The notes beneath the pieces are model-generated. The model was not told the DNA's origin. It was given only the letters and a program-made list of their open reading frames with translations, and did no database searches. Below are positions 46,665-56,374 of a DNA stretch of 64,000 nucleotides, piece by piece; the stretch's first letter is position 1, and each line of letters begins with the position of its first letter. A program made the translations under genes and the position numbers. Source of the stretch: Porticoccaceae bacterium (GTDB taxonomy: Bacteria > Pseudomonadota > Gammaproteobacteria > Pseudomonadales > Porticoccaceae); NCBI GenBank assembly GCA_028822155.1, contig JAPKEJ010000004.1:22461-86460 (forward strand), in the 5' to 3' direction.

Positions 46665-49600
46665 TTAATCCGCAGATACTTCGCTAAACAAGCCTATCTT
46701 TGGAAAATAAAGGGCACTACGTACCGGTTCTGGGCCTAAATCTTGATAAAGCCTTACATAATGAGATAGCTGCTTTCGGTAACTATTAATCTGGCGTGCC
46801 TCAAACTGTTCGATTACTTCCCCCTCATTGGGAGCCGTAAATTTATAATCGACTATCCAACGTGTACCTTCGCTTATAAAAGTGCGGTCAATCACTGACG
46901 TCCCAGCCTCATGGCTATCGGCTCGATAATATCCCAGCGCGACTTCACACTGAGCCTGTTTATGATTGGCTAGAATCCATTGACCTTTTGGTTCTTTGAG
47001 CATGTTTTGTAATGCCGCACTAAGCTGTTGTAATTCATCACCATCAACAATGAGCCCAAGCTCCTTAAGCTGTGCAGACCAACTAACCGGCAGTTTAGCA
47101 AGCCTACTTTCTGGCCATGCCCGCACACCCTCATTAGCAACCTGCTTTAAAGTGCGATGCATCACGGTACCAAGATGGCGAGCTCGCCGACTTATACCGG
47201 CGTCGTCAACCTTTGTTGTCGCTGAAGTCGTCTCATTGACGCCTATCTCAATAGTTGCAGCGGCAGCGGTGTGTACTGCGTAATTTTCTGGCAGCCGTCT
47301 AATATGCCTCAGGGTAGGGTTGTGCTCTTTGTTATCTGAGATATCAGTATCAACATCAGCATCCGTTACGAAGTAAGCCTCCGAGTCGATGCCCTGCTTA
47401 ATTGATGACCAAATCGGAGCGAGCAACGTATTCTTCGATGGTGCTTCCCACTTGCCCTTTTTTGTTGCCTTGAGCTCAGCAAATAAGTACAGCCGCTTAA
47501 TTGCACGCGTGGCTGCGACGTACAACACCCGCGTGTTTTCTAGCCGTGATTTTACTCCCGCTTCATGCTTTAAATAACTATAGACTGGGTCGTCTTCCTC
47601 GTCGTATGCGCCAAGGGGCGCCATGACCAGAGTTGATCGACTGTCAGAGTCGATATGCTCTTGCCAGCGCAAAAGAGGCTTTTTATCAGATGCTGATCGT
47701 CTGGTGAGACCGGGTAGCAGGACATGATCGAATTCCAGTCCCTTTGACTTATGAATCGTCATCACCTGAATCACATTATCTTGTTCGTCTAGCGTGGTGC
47801 TTGAGGGCGACGGTTCGGCATAGAGTTTATCTACCGCCAACTCAAAATTGGACCAGTCATCAATGACGCCAGCCACCTGCCATTTTTCTACCAAATCTAG
47901 ATAGCGACGAACATCGCTTAATTCAGCGGTTCCTGAGAGGCAGGCTGGGCCACCTAGTTGTTGCCATGTGTGCTCTAGGACGTTCCGAAGATTACCTCGC
48001 CCGCGACTATCCCAGGCTGACAACAAGACTGGGACAATCCTGTTGAGGCTAGTCTTACCATAGCCCGAAAGCTCGTGGAAGGCATCGATCGACAGTATCG
48101 TACGCAGCTGCTCTAAAATGGGGTCACCGTTGTAACCGTTGCGCTGTGTGCTATTTGTTAGAATGAGTAAATCTCTAAGGCCCAGGCCACAGAACGGGGC
48201 TCGTAGCAGCGACAACCAGCCTATACGGTCTGCTGGGGAGAGAAGGGCACGCGTCATGGACATCAAGTCGACGACGGGCATTCTGCTCGCCAAAGGCATA
48301 ATGTCGTGAGCTTGCCAGTTAAGGCCCAGCTCACGTAAAGCAGGAATAATAGCTCTGAGGTGGCTTCTACCGCGAACCAAGATTGCCATGGACTCGCCCG
48401 AGCACTGCTCGGTTATTTCTCGGCATGTAAGGGCGATCTGCTCAGCTTCAGCCATCTCGTAAGCAGACCCAGAAAATCCGTGAAAGCTCACGGCCGGTTC
48501 TATCTCAGCATCTTTATAAGCCATGGATGATGAATAAGGAATAGCCCCTCGACTAATATCTGGCCGCGCGGGAAATGCGTCTTGAAACACCCCATTTACC
48601 CAGTCGACAATGCCCCCCTTGGAGCGAAAATTAGTGGTTAGTGATAACGGAGTGCAACTCACACCAGCGATGGGGTGCCGTTGACTATTGATAAATAGGC
48701 CAACATTGGCGTTCCTAAAACTGTACAGAGACTGCATGGCATCGCCAACTAAGAACAAACTACGGCCATCGTTGGGTTCCCAGCCACTTATAAGTGCTTT
48801 TAGCAGCCTTATCTGGGTCTGTGAAGTATCTTGGAACTCATCAACCAAAATATGCCTAAGCTGGTAGTCCATCCTGAGGGTTATGTCTGATATTCCAGAA
48901 TCCTCAGTAGCCGGCTCCAATGCCTGAAGAGCTGATAGAGTGATCGTGGAATAATCACATAAATCATGTAGCCTAAACTGTATGTTTAACTCAGCGGCAA
49001 GTTTGGGTAACAAATACCCCAGTGCATCAAGCAGCACCTGCTGCGATGCACTAATCTCTGAATCAGGCAGATTTAAGACATTAGCAATCAAGTCAACGAT
49101 ATCTCGCTGAGTTGAGCACCATTCAAGTATGTCCTTCATACGCCCTTTGGCTTCTGTTTGATCCGCGGGAAAGCCATCATTTTTTGTCACGGACTTTCTC
49201 AATTCACCCTTCTGCGTGACTAGCATGCGCAGCATAACTTTCCATTGACCGATAGTCGCCAGGCTGTCATCGGGGAAATCTGTTATTCCGACAAGTTCTT
49301 GCAAGGCGTAATTTTTTTCAGAGGGTAAATGATTGGCGGCAAAATCAACGATCTGAATTAACTCGCCAGCAATTGGCATAAGGGCATCAATCAGTTCAGA
49401 GACAGTTTGGCTAACTATCCCTTCGATCACCTGCTTGAAGTACGCTTGATTATCCGCTGCATCATAGATCAGAGGCAGCCACTGCTCTCTTTTATAAAGA
49501 ATCTCGGCTAGTAGCGTTTCACACCGTGATAAATCGTTGCCTGTGTGGCCAAGAAGTATGGCTAGACACTCCGCGGTGCGGTCTTCGCCCTCTAGTTTGC

Positions 49601-50075
49601 CCAGTAAGGAACGTGCCGCGGCATAATAGTGAACCTGCGGGTGCTCACTGGGTTCAGAGAGATCTCCTAAATCGGTTTCCAATGAGAACTGGCTGGCGAT
49701 GTAGCGACAGAACCCGTCAATAGTCTGAATACGCAGTCGCCCTGGCAGCTGTAGTAAATTCCAGCCACGTTGCCTATCTCTAGCAACGGCCAGACAGGCG
49801 AGATCCCATGTTTCTGCTTGGTACTCGTCATTAGGTCGAGGATGGTACGCCGCTAGTTGCAGCGCACTGTGAACCCGAGCAGCCATTTCAGCTGCAGCTT
49901 TACGCGTAAAGGTAATACTTAGAATCTCTTCTGGGTTATCAACAATACAAAGCAAGCGCAGAACTCTTTGAGTAATTAGCCCTGTCTTTCCTGACCCAGC
50001 CGGCGCTGAGACAATAAAGCTTCTCTCAGTATCAAGAGCTTGCGTCCGTTGGGCTTGATCAGTCACCATGCTCAT
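46665..50075 (-). CDS. UvrD-type helicase/exonuclease, AddA-like
   Basis: Large double-strand-break repair enzyme of 1136 residues. The N-terminal superfamily 1 helicase has Walker A APAGSGKTGLI (24-34), motif Ia SITFTRKAAAEMA, motif II LVDEFQDTSQTQ, LVGDAMQSLYSFRNA (motif III), and VMTIHKSKGLEF; the C-terminal end has a PD-(D/E)XK nuclease (RWIVDYKFTAP near 1073). This is the AddA or RecB-like domain order. The ATG overlaps the stop of the AddB-like gene by four bases, so the two form one complex. No recB, recC or recD gene is in the window. Confidence 0.9.
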   Translation of the reverse strand: MSMVTDQAQRTQALDTERSFIVSAPAGSGKTGLITQRVLRLLCIVDNPEEILSITFTRKAAAEMAARVHSALQLAAYHPRPNDEYQAETWDLACLAVARDRQRGWNLLQLPGRLRIQTIDGFCRYIASQFSLETDLGDLSEPSEHPQVHYYAAARSLLGKLEGEDRTAECLAILLGHTGNDLSRCETLLAEILYKREQWLPLIYDAADNQAYFKQVIEGIVSQTVSELIDALMPIAGELIQIVDFAANHLPSEKNYALQELVGITDFPDDSLATIGQWKVMLRMLVTQKGELRKSVTKNDGFPADQTEAKGRMKDILEWCSTQRDIVDLIANVLNLPDSEISASQQVLLDALGYLLPKLAAELNIQFRLHDLCDYSTITLSALQALEPATEDSGISDITLRMDYQLRHILVDEFQDTSQTQIRLLKALISGWEPNDGRSLFLVGDAMQSLYSFRNANVGLFINSQRHPIAGVSCTPLSLTTNFRSKGGIVDWVNGVFQDAFPARPDISRGAIPYSSSMAYKDAEIEPAVSFHGFSGSAYEMAEAEQIALTCREITEQCSGESMAILVRGRSHLRAIIPALRELGLNWQAHDIMPLASRMPVVDLMSMTRALLSPADRIGWLSLLRAPFCGLGLRDLLILTNSTQRNGYNGDPILEQLRTILSIDAFHELSGYGKTSLNRIVPVLLSAWDSRGRGNLRNVLEHTWQQLGGPACLSGTAELSDVRRYLDLVEKWQVAGVIDDWSNFELAVDKLYAEPSPSSTTLDEQDNVIQVMTIHKSKGLEFDHVLLPGLTRRSASDKKPLLRWQEHIDSDSRSTLVMAPLGAYDEEDDPVYSYLKHEAGVKSRLENTRVLYVAATRAIKRLYLFAELKATKKGKWEAPSKNTLLAPIWSSIKQGIDSEAYFVTDADVDTDISDNKEHNPTLRHIRRLPENYAVHTAAAATIEIGVNETTSATTKVDDAGISRRARHLGTVMHRTLKQVANEGVRAWPESRLAKLPVSWSAQLKELGLIVDGDELQQLSAALQNMLKEPKGQWILANHKQAQCEVALGYYRADSHEAGTSVIDRTFISEGTRWIVDYKFTAPNEGEVIEQFEARQINSYRKQLSHYVRLYQDLGPEPVRSALYFPKIGLFSEVSAD

Positions 50076-52717
50076 TTCTTACTCTTATTTAGCTGATCAG
50101 TGTTGATTTCAGACGCTTCATGCCAGCGGTTTAAAGGCAACAAGTGACTTTGATATTGAAAGCTGGCGGAATCGAATACTTCAACCTGAGCGATTCCGGT
50201 AGTGAATTCGTTAGCCAAGCCTGTAATTGCGGATTGCCATAGGGCCACTTGAGTATCCCAGCTATCCAGTGGGTTCACATCAGGGATTAGCTCGCTAATA
50301 CTAACGCCAGCAAATTTAATTTTGCCGGCCTTCACTTGAGCAAAAGCACAGCCATTGGCCCGGGGTTCGCTGGCCAGAACATACAGAGGCAGTTGAGGAT
50401 CTTTGGGCCTGTCTCCATCCCAATGAGATGCCGTTACTTCTCCAGACTTATAATCAATAACCACCAAATTACCGTTAACTGAATCAATACGGTCTAATTT
50501 TAGTGATATCTCTAGGTCGCCAAAACTAACGCGCCGACTACATTCAAGGTCGACAACCGAGAATGTTGGGCGCTGTTTCTCAAGATCTAGCCATTCAGAT
50601 AATAGCTTTTTAAGCCTAGTTTGTTCGAGCGCACGGTAGCGATTGCCGCCCAGGATAGGATAACGAGGTATCGACAAATCAAGGGTTGCAGCAATAGTTT
50701 CAATCAAGGCCTCTGACAGCTTACTGTCTGTTAATCCGTTCAGCACAGAAGAGTTGTCCCACTTTTTCCAAAGCCTAAATAAAATGTCATGCAGCAAAGA
50801 CCCTCGATCTTTAGCGGAGAGGCCCTGACTTGGCGTTTCCAGAGGCTCCGCCTTTAATCGATGTATGGCAAACGCGTTAAAAGGGCAGAGTGATTGATTC
50901 TTCAAGAGAGTACTTCCAGTCCTGATGGTCTCTTTTTTTGGATCATAAGATGGGGCAAGGTCTTCAAACACTTCAAATTGATGTGGCTGAGCTAGCCACC
51001 GCGGATAGAGTCCAACATGATCGGTCATCATCGGACTATCTCTTTCAATCTCTAGCCTCAGCAGTGGGCTCACTTCCAGCTGTTCTTCACCTTTCAGTTC
51101 CGGGTAACTTAATACCAACTCATCTGTATTGTTTTTAAACCCCTGCAGGAGCGCTTGCGCTATCTCTAGCTCTCGCTCAGGCAAACTATGAGGCATTTCA
51201 TGAAGACGCTGAAAACTGGCTGGAAGAAGTGGGTTTATAGACACTGATGCGGGAAAGTTTTGGCTATGCATGCCAGTAATCCATAACCTGTCGAACCGCA
51301 GCCCATCGCCTTCCAATAATCCCAGTATTTGTAATGGGGCGTCTGAAGTTTGCGGGTGGAATACCGCATCCTGGGCAAGCTGCCGCAATTGTTTCAGTGC
51401 GTTGTTGAAACCCACCTCAATGGATAAATTATCAAGCTCACTGAATGTTTCCAGCAATCGCTCCCAATGCTCTCTTTGCTGGTATTCCACACTATTGAGT
51501 GTTCTTGTACCTGGCCAACCAAGGTCGCTTAAAATAGACTTAAAGACTAGAGCCCAGCTCGAAAAGTCCTGCTGTGTGCCCTCTGCGGTGGCCCGCAAGT
51601 CTCTTACCAAAATCAGTGGACGCAATATTTGATCGGTATGCTCACTATTATCCTCTGATGAATTGGGTGTCACTTGATTAAGAAATTCTCGTAGATCAAA
51701 CGTAAATTGACTTGTTTTGCGCAACCTGATTTCAGCATCCACTCGAAATGAGATGGGAAGCCTATCAAATAGAGAATGAGGGCTGTAGAGCAGACTTATC
51801 CACGCTTCAAGTGGATGCTGCTGTCTTAACATCCCAATTAGTTCTAGGCCTTGGCTGACAATCGCTGTGTCACAAAGAGGAGTACCGGCAGATATATTAA
51901 CGGCGGGACTAATCTTCTCAGCCTGGCAGGCTTCCCCTACCACTCTAGCAATGGCTGCTAAATTATCTTTAAGGTCAGGGATAATAATTCCAACCCTTTC
52001 ATCCTTGTTAATCTTAAGCTGTTGTGCAGCCCATTGCGCAGCGCACCATAGTTCTTCTGCAGTGCTGGACACTTTTACTATCGAGGCATTACAGGCAGTG
52101 GTGGGGGTATGAAGGGTCGTGGACCGAACGGATACTTTGTCGATAATATCGGACTGTATAGGTGATATTGATTGGAAACCATACAAGATGATTTCCTCTT
52201 CTTTTGGTAAAGCGTCACATGTAAAACCATTGACAACAGCACGCCAACTCTCAGCTGTGGTTACTAGATTATTTCGTTTAAGTAACCCATCAAAGCTTTC
52301 GGCCCATTGCTTGAAGTACCCTGTAGCCGGGGAATCGTTCGGAATCTCAGCGATCTGGAGGTTCCATTGCTGAAGCCTGCTATAGGTCTCCCCGGCAATC
52401 TTAGCGTATTTAGAGCTAAGCTCCGGATGATTGAGCTTAATCGCTCGCTCCCAGTAATACCGACTTTGCTGATGTCCAACAATTGACTGTCCTGACACCA
52501 GTCTATGATTCTGATCTTGAAGCTCACCCCAGCAAAAAGTTAGCCAGTGATCGATTGAGAAAACGCGTGGTGCCTGCCACACGCTACATTCATCTCGGTT
52601 AGCGATTGCCCAGGCATCCAAGATCTTCGCCGCAAGGCGATGATTCGGAGTGAGAATAAGTCGATCATCCTCGATAAATCGACGAAATAGTCGTATATCA
52701 ATTAAAGGCGCTAACAT
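50072..52717 (-). CDS. PD-(D/E)XK nuclease protein, AddB-like DNA repair subunit
   Basis: Partner of the AddA-like helicase. The frame opens at 52807; the ATG at 52717 (MLAPLIDIRLFRRF) is preferred because it leaves a 90-base gap to divergent rmuC and gives 881 residues, matching the roughly 900-residue probable DNA repair protein family (as I recall, TIGR03623). The N-terminal part is an inactivated helicase-like fold (RLILTPNHRLAAKIL), the C-terminal part a nuclease with KLDRID and VVIDYKSGEV. Of the Fe-S cysteines known in Bacillus AddB, only an NQSLCPFNAF cysteine is visible and no C-terminal CxxC cluster is seen. Confidence 0.85.
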   Translation of the reverse strand: MLAPLIDIRLFRRFIEDDRLILTPNHRLAAKILDAWAIANRDECSVWQAPRVFSIDHWLTFCWGELQDQNHRLVSGQSIVGHQQSRYYWERAIKLNHPELSSKYAKIAGETYSRLQQWNLQIAEIPNDSPATGYFKQWAESFDGLLKRNNLVTTAESWRAVVNGFTCDALPKEEEIILYGFQSISPIQSDIIDKVSVRSTTLHTPTTACNASIVKVSSTAEELWCAAQWAAQQLKINKDERVGIIIPDLKDNLAAIARVVGEACQAEKISPAVNISAGTPLCDTAIVSQGLELIGMLRQQHPLEAWISLLYSPHSLFDRLPISFRVDAEIRLRKTSQFTFDLREFLNQVTPNSSEDNSEHTDQILRPLILVRDLRATAEGTQQDFSSWALVFKSILSDLGWPGTRTLNSVEYQQREHWERLLETFSELDNLSIEVGFNNALKQLRQLAQDAVFHPQTSDAPLQILGLLEGDGLRFDRLWITGMHSQNFPASVSINPLLPASFQRLHEMPHSLPERELEIAQALLQGFKNNTDELVLSYPELKGEEQLEVSPLLRLEIERDSPMMTDHVGLYPRWLAQPHQFEVFEDLAPSYDPKKETIRTGSTLLKNQSLCPFNAFAIHRLKAEPLETPSQGLSAKDRGSLLHDILFRLWKKWDNSSVLNGLTDSKLSEALIETIAATLDLSIPRYPILGGNRYRALEQTRLKKLLSEWLDLEKQRPTFSVVDLECSRRVSFGDLEISLKLDRIDSVNGNLVVIDYKSGEVTASHWDGDRPKDPQLPLYVLASEPRANGCAFAQVKAGKIKFAGVSISELIPDVNPLDSWDTQVALWQSAITGLANEFTTGIAQVEVFDSASFQYQSHLLPLNRWHEASEINTDQLNKSKK

Positions 52718-52807
52718 AGTTGCTTGGTCAATCGCTTTATAGAAAAAATAGAACTCTATAATCGCAAAACAATGATCTAATTGACAGTAGACTGTTACAA
52801 TAAACAC

Positions 52808-54088
52808 ATGGAATTTTCTATTAGTCTGAGTTTAGTTTTTGCCACTTTGGTTGGTCTTGCCGTCGGTTTGGTCATGGGCGTGCTTTTTGCGCGATCAAAG
52901 GAGGGTGCAAAGGGCGATATTGACTATGCAGAACTGCTCTCAACGAACCGGGTTCTTGAAGAGAAACTGTCAAATCAGCAATCTCAGTATGAAGCTCAGT
53001 TGAAGCTATTACAGGATGCTAAGGAAAACCTCAGTCAAGAGTTTGAAAACCTAGCAAACCGCATATTCGATGACAAACAAGCCAAGTTTTCTGCTCAGAG
53101 CAAAGAGGCACTTGAGGTCTCTCTCAGTCCTTTGCGCAGAGATATAGGTGATTTTCGGAAACAGGTTGAAACTGTTTACGACAAAGAAAATGCAGATCGT
53201 AATAAGCTTGTTGGCCACATTACTGAGCTCCAGAAACAAACCATGCAAATTTCCGCCGACGCCGTCAGTCTGGCAAATGCACTGCGCGGTGATAATAAGG
53301 CTCAAGGCAATTGGGGCGAGTTTGTTCTTGAGAAGCTACTTGAAGATTCTGGTCTATCCAAGGGCCGCGAGTATGACACTCAGGTCGCCTTGAAAGACGA
53401 AGACGGGAAACGCCGTAATCCTGACGTGATTATTCATCTACCGGAAGGCAGAGATATCATTATTGATGCCAAGGTCAGCCTAGTTGATTACGAGCGATAT
53501 TTTCATGCAGAGGAGGAGGACGTAAAACAGCAGTGCTTAAAACAACATTTATCCTCCCTTGGAGCTCATATTAAAGGCTTAAGTATTAAAGATTACGAGA
53601 GCTTAGAGGGTGTCAACAGCCTTGATTTCGTATTGATCTTCATTCCGGTTGAGGCGGCATTTATGGTGGCCTTAGATCGGGCCCCTGAAATTATGCGCGA
53701 CGCCTATGACCGAGGCATCATTCTAGTCAGCCCAAGTACCCTTATGGTGACCTTAAGAACGATTAAGAACCTATGGCGTTATGCTGACCAAAATCGAAAC
53801 GCACAGGTTATTGCTGACAAGGCAGGGGCCCTTTACGATCAGTTTGTTCTTTATGTCGAGGCGCTTGAAGACGTGGGCAGGCATTTAGACAAGAGTAAGG
53901 AGGTTTGGGACACGGCACACAAACGCTTGGTCAGTGGGCGCGGCAATTTGGTTAGGCGCACAGAAGAACTTAAGAAGCTAGGCGCAAAAGCCAAAAAGGC
54001 CCTTCCTGACAATGTCGTTTCCATTGCCAGTCAGGGCGCACAACTACTCGACTCCAGCGATTCTGCAGATGAGGATGAAACGTCTTGA
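52808..54088 (+). CDS. rmuC: DNA recombination protein RmuC
   Basis: Nuclease-fold protein that limits DNA inversions between repeats. The ATG at 52808 gives MEFSISLSLVF, aligning with E. coli RmuC MDFS; the open frame from 52781 adds nine unrelated residues. The 426 residues have one N-terminal membrane helix (about 4-26), a long coiled coil (about 40-130), and the core domain with GNWGEFVLEKLLEDSGL, PDVIIHLPEGRDIIIDAK and FIPVEAAF. It is divergent from the AddAB-like genes and overlaps the next gene by four bases. Confidence 0.94.
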   Translation: MEFSISLSLVFATLVGLAVGLVMGVLFARSKEGAKGDIDYAELLSTNRVLEEKLSNQQSQYEAQLKLLQDAKENLSQEFENLANRIFDDKQAKFSAQSKEALEVSLSPLRRDIGDFRKQVETVYDKENADRNKLVGHITELQKQTMQISADAVSLANALRGDNKAQGNWGEFVLEKLLEDSGLSKGREYDTQVALKDEDGKRRNPDVIIHLPEGRDIIIDAKVSLVDYERYFHAEEEDVKQQCLKQHLSSLGAHIKGLSIKDYESLEGVNSLDFVLIFIPVEAAFMVALDRAPEIMRDAYDRGIILVSPSTLMVTLRTIKNLWRYADQNRNAQVIADKAGALYDQFVLYVEALEDVGRHLDKSKEVWDTAHKRLVSGRGNLVRRTEELKKLGAKAKKALPDNVVSIASQGAQLLDSSDSADEDETS

Positions 54089-54546
54089 GTTATCCTCTCG
54101 CACTCACAATTGGTGGTGTGATTGTGGTTCTGTTAACTGCCTATGCCTTATACTTAGGTTTGCAGTTGAAACGTCAAAAATCTCGTCGGGATAAGGCTGA
54201 GGAAGAGCTCAGAATTGAGCTTGAAAGCAATGACAAAGAGGCTAGGCAGTCCGTACAAATCATTGCTAAGGCACTGATCCAGAGAGATGTATCTGAGACC
54301 GAGGCAGCAATGCGAATAGGGTTTCTGAGCCAGAAAATTTCAGCAAACCCTGAAGAACAAACACTGTTTTCCGTTTTCCAACAACTCGCTGAAGCTACGT
54401 CCCATATTCCCATACTTGATGATTGGAAGGCGCTAGAGAGGTCTGAAAAGAACCGGTTGACCCAAGAAAGAGCCGCGATTGAAAGCAAGTACAGTGACTT
54501 TATTCAGGCAAGTGCCGAACAGTTGACAAGACTCCAGCTTGGCTAA
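54085..54546 (+). CDS. DUF2489 family membrane-anchored protein
   Basis: 153 residues: one N-terminal membrane helix (about 6-26), then a charged helical domain likely to form coiled coils, fitting the DUF2489 family as I recall it (QSVQIIAKALIQRDVSETEAAMRIG). Start is TTG, overlapping the rmuC stop (TTGA). Co-translation with rmuC is therefore likely. No function is known. The stop interlocks with that of convergent trmA. Confidence 0.75.
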   Translation: MSYPLALTIGGVIVVLLTAYALYLGLQLKRQKSRRDKAEEELRIELESNDKEARQSVQIIAKALIQRDVSETEAAMRIGFLSQKISANPEEQTLFSVFQQLAEATSHIPILDDWKALERSEKNRLTQERAAIESKYSDFIQASAEQLTRLQLG

Positions 54547-55652
54547 CTCCGTCGCTTTAAGAGAACACCGCTCTCCAAATGGTGAGTCCAAGGAAACTGG
54601 TCAAATACCGCCACGCTCTGTATTTCGTGAGTTTTTACCAGTTCAGATAAGTTCCCCATTAGAGTCTCCGGGTTACAAGATATATAAAGTACTTGATCGA
54701 ACTGAGCGACTAGTTTTAGCGTGCCACTGTCTAAACCAGCCCTTGGAGGATCCACGAAGATAGTTGAAAAGTCGTAGCTGCCCAAATCAATATCTTTAAG
54801 GCGCCTGAAGGGCCGCTCCCCATTTAACGCTTGGGTTATCTCTTCACTTGACAGCCTTACCACACGTACGTTACCGACGTTGTTTTGTTCAAAGTTAGTC
54901 TGAGCTGAGGCAACAGATACCTTGGATACCTCCGTGGCAAGGACATTCCTATAATGTTGAGCAAGAACGGTAGTAAAGTTGCCATTACCACAATATAGCT
55001 CAAGTAGATCAGTATCCTTGGCAATGTCACTGCAGCATTCGCTGGCCCAGGTGAGCATTTGTACATTGATACCCGCATTGGGCTGCGTGAAGCCTGACTC
55101 CACTTGCTGATAGAGGTACTGGCGACCCTCAACAGTGAGTTTTTCAGTCACATAGTCACGATCTAAAACCACCTTTTGTTTTCGGCTACGCCCAATAATG
55201 GCGAGCTTTAGATCATTCTGAACGATTCGAGCCTCGTTCTCCCAAATAGCATCTAATGGCCTGTGGTAGATCAAGGTAATAAGGGCCTCACCGCTTGTTG
55301 TGGTCAAGAATTCGGCGCTGAATAGCCTTTTGCTTAGGACAGGATTAGCATTCACAGAGTTTAGGAGTAGGGGCATTAGATGATTAATCAGGGTGCCGCC
55401 AATAGGAAAATCATCGATTATATAGGGACGTTTTTCGCCTGGGCGATTCATCGCATAGTGCGCTGAGCCATCTTGGTGCCAAATTCGAAACTCGGCACGC
55501 ATACGGAAATTTAATGGATCTGAAGTATGTACCTTAATTGCATAGTCACCCAAACATGCAATCGCGGCTTTATAGGCGCCAATCTTAATTTCGAGTTGCT
55601 TCTGATAGTTGTCCGGACTGTAGTGGCTTACTGGTGTCCATATGTCAGTCAT
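54543..55652 (-). CDS. trmA: tRNA (uracil-54-C5)-methyltransferase TrmA
   Basis: Makes ribothymidine at position 54 in the T loop of nearly all tRNAs. The 369 residues match E. coli TrmA (366). The SAM site is DLLELYCGNGNFTTVLA, followed by ATEVSKVSV, FVDPPRAGLD and the catalytic cysteine in YISCNPETL, then the late HLESGVLL. The ATG overlaps the phhB stop (ATGA), so the two are coupled. Confidence 0.96.
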   Translation of the reverse strand: MTDIWTPVSHYSPDNYQKQLEIKIGAYKAAIACLGDYAIKVHTSDPLNFRMRAEFRIWHQDGSAHYAMNRPGEKRPYIIDDFPIGGTLINHLMPLLLNSVNANPVLSKRLFSAEFLTTTSGEALITLIYHRPLDAIWENEARIVQNDLKLAIIGRSRKQKVVLDRDYVTEKLTVEGRQYLYQQVESGFTQPNAGINVQMLTWASECCSDIAKDTDLLELYCGNGNFTTVLAQHYRNVLATEVSKVSVASAQTNFEQNNVGNVRVVRLSSEEITQALNGERPFRRLKDIDLGSYDFSTIFVDPPRAGLDSGTLKLVAQFDQVLYISCNPETLMGNLSELVKTHEIQSVAVFDQFPWTHHLESGVLLKRRS

Positions 55653-55993
55653 AATGCTTCGTAGATCTCATCGGTCTTCGCGGCCATCACAAAATCATTT
55701 AGATGGAGTCCTCCGATACTATGGCTCCACCATGACACCTTAATACGACCCCATTCAACCAAAAGGGCAGGGTGGTGATCGCCTTCCTCGGCTATCACAC
55801 TAATCTGATTAGCAAAAGCCATCGCCTGAACAAAGTCACCTACCTGATAAACACGACAAAGCTGCGCTACGCCGCTATTAATAACTATCTGCCAGTCTGC
55901 TATCTGCGGCGCTAAATCACCTTGCTCTTGATCTGTTAGCTTGGCTGCGTCTTTCGGCGTGGCGGCGCAGGGATATTCACTTAAAGGTTTCAT
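55649..55993 (-). CDS. phhB: Pterin-4a-carbinolamine dehydratase PhhB
   Basis: 114-residue enzyme that dehydrates 4a-hydroxytetrahydrobiopterin, recycling the cofactor of phenylalanine hydroxylase. The signature EEGDHHPALLVEWGRIKVSW and the end NDFVMAAKTDEIYE are clear. No phhA lies beside it, so the role here could be folate or pterin housekeeping. The start ATG has AGGGAC upstream; it follows tusE by ten bases and overlaps trmA. Confidence 0.93.
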   Translation of the reverse strand: MKPLSEYPCAATPKDAAKLTDQEQGDLAPQIADWQIVINSGVAQLCRVYQVGDFVQAMAFANQISVIAEEGDHHPALLVEWGRIKVSWWSHSIGGLHLNDFVMAAKTDEIYEAL

Positions 55994-56003
55994 AAAAGAG
56001 TCC

Positions 56004-56306
56004 CTACAGACAGTTCTTAGGTTTAGGTAACCCAGCCAAATACGCGACGGTCTTGGCCGGACTCCCAGAAAATAGTTTATTTAGATAGATGCTACGGCCT
56101 TTGTCCACGCCCAAGCTGGCGGCAACGGTCTTACACAGTGGTCTCATTGAGGGGGAGAATCCGTAACTGCCATAGAAGTCTCTTGCTAACAACAACACCT
56201 CAAGGTGCTCATCAACCACCTCAATGTTTTGCTCTAGACCAAACAGACTAGCATGCTCAGTGGTCCACTGAGGCAATTTAGAAAGATATTTCTGGTCATC
56301 AGACAT
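56004..56306 (-). CDS. tusE: TusE/DsrC-family sulfur carrier
   Basis: Accepts sulfur from TusBCD and passes it to MnmA for tRNA 2-thiouridine. The 100 residues end in GLPKPKNCL with the invariant penultimate Cys99. The second cysteine found 11 residues earlier in true DsrC is Ala88 here, so it belongs to the TusE branch rather than dissimilatory sulfur metabolism. With trmA and phhB it forms a three-gene minus-strand unit after a terminator. Confidence 0.92.
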   Translation of the reverse strand: MSDDQKYLSKLPQWTTEHASLFGLEQNIEVVDEHLEVLLLARDFYGSYGFSPSMRPLCKTVAASLGVDKGRSIYLNKLFSGSPAKTVAYLAGLPKPKNCL

Positions 56307-56323
56307 TTATTACACCGCTCATC

Positions 56324-56352
56324 AAAAAAGCCCTGCTATTAAACAGGGCTTT
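56324..56352 (-). terminator. Rho-independent terminator after yccA
   Basis: On the minus strand AAAGCCCTG (56352-56344), an eight-base loop, and CAGGGCTTT (56335-56327) form a nine-pair hairpin followed by T residues. It lies between the yccA stop and the tusE start, so the tusE-phhB-trmA unit must have its own promoter or depend on read-through. Confidence 0.9.
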
Positions 56353-56374
56353 GAGTAAAACGTACACCGCCTCG

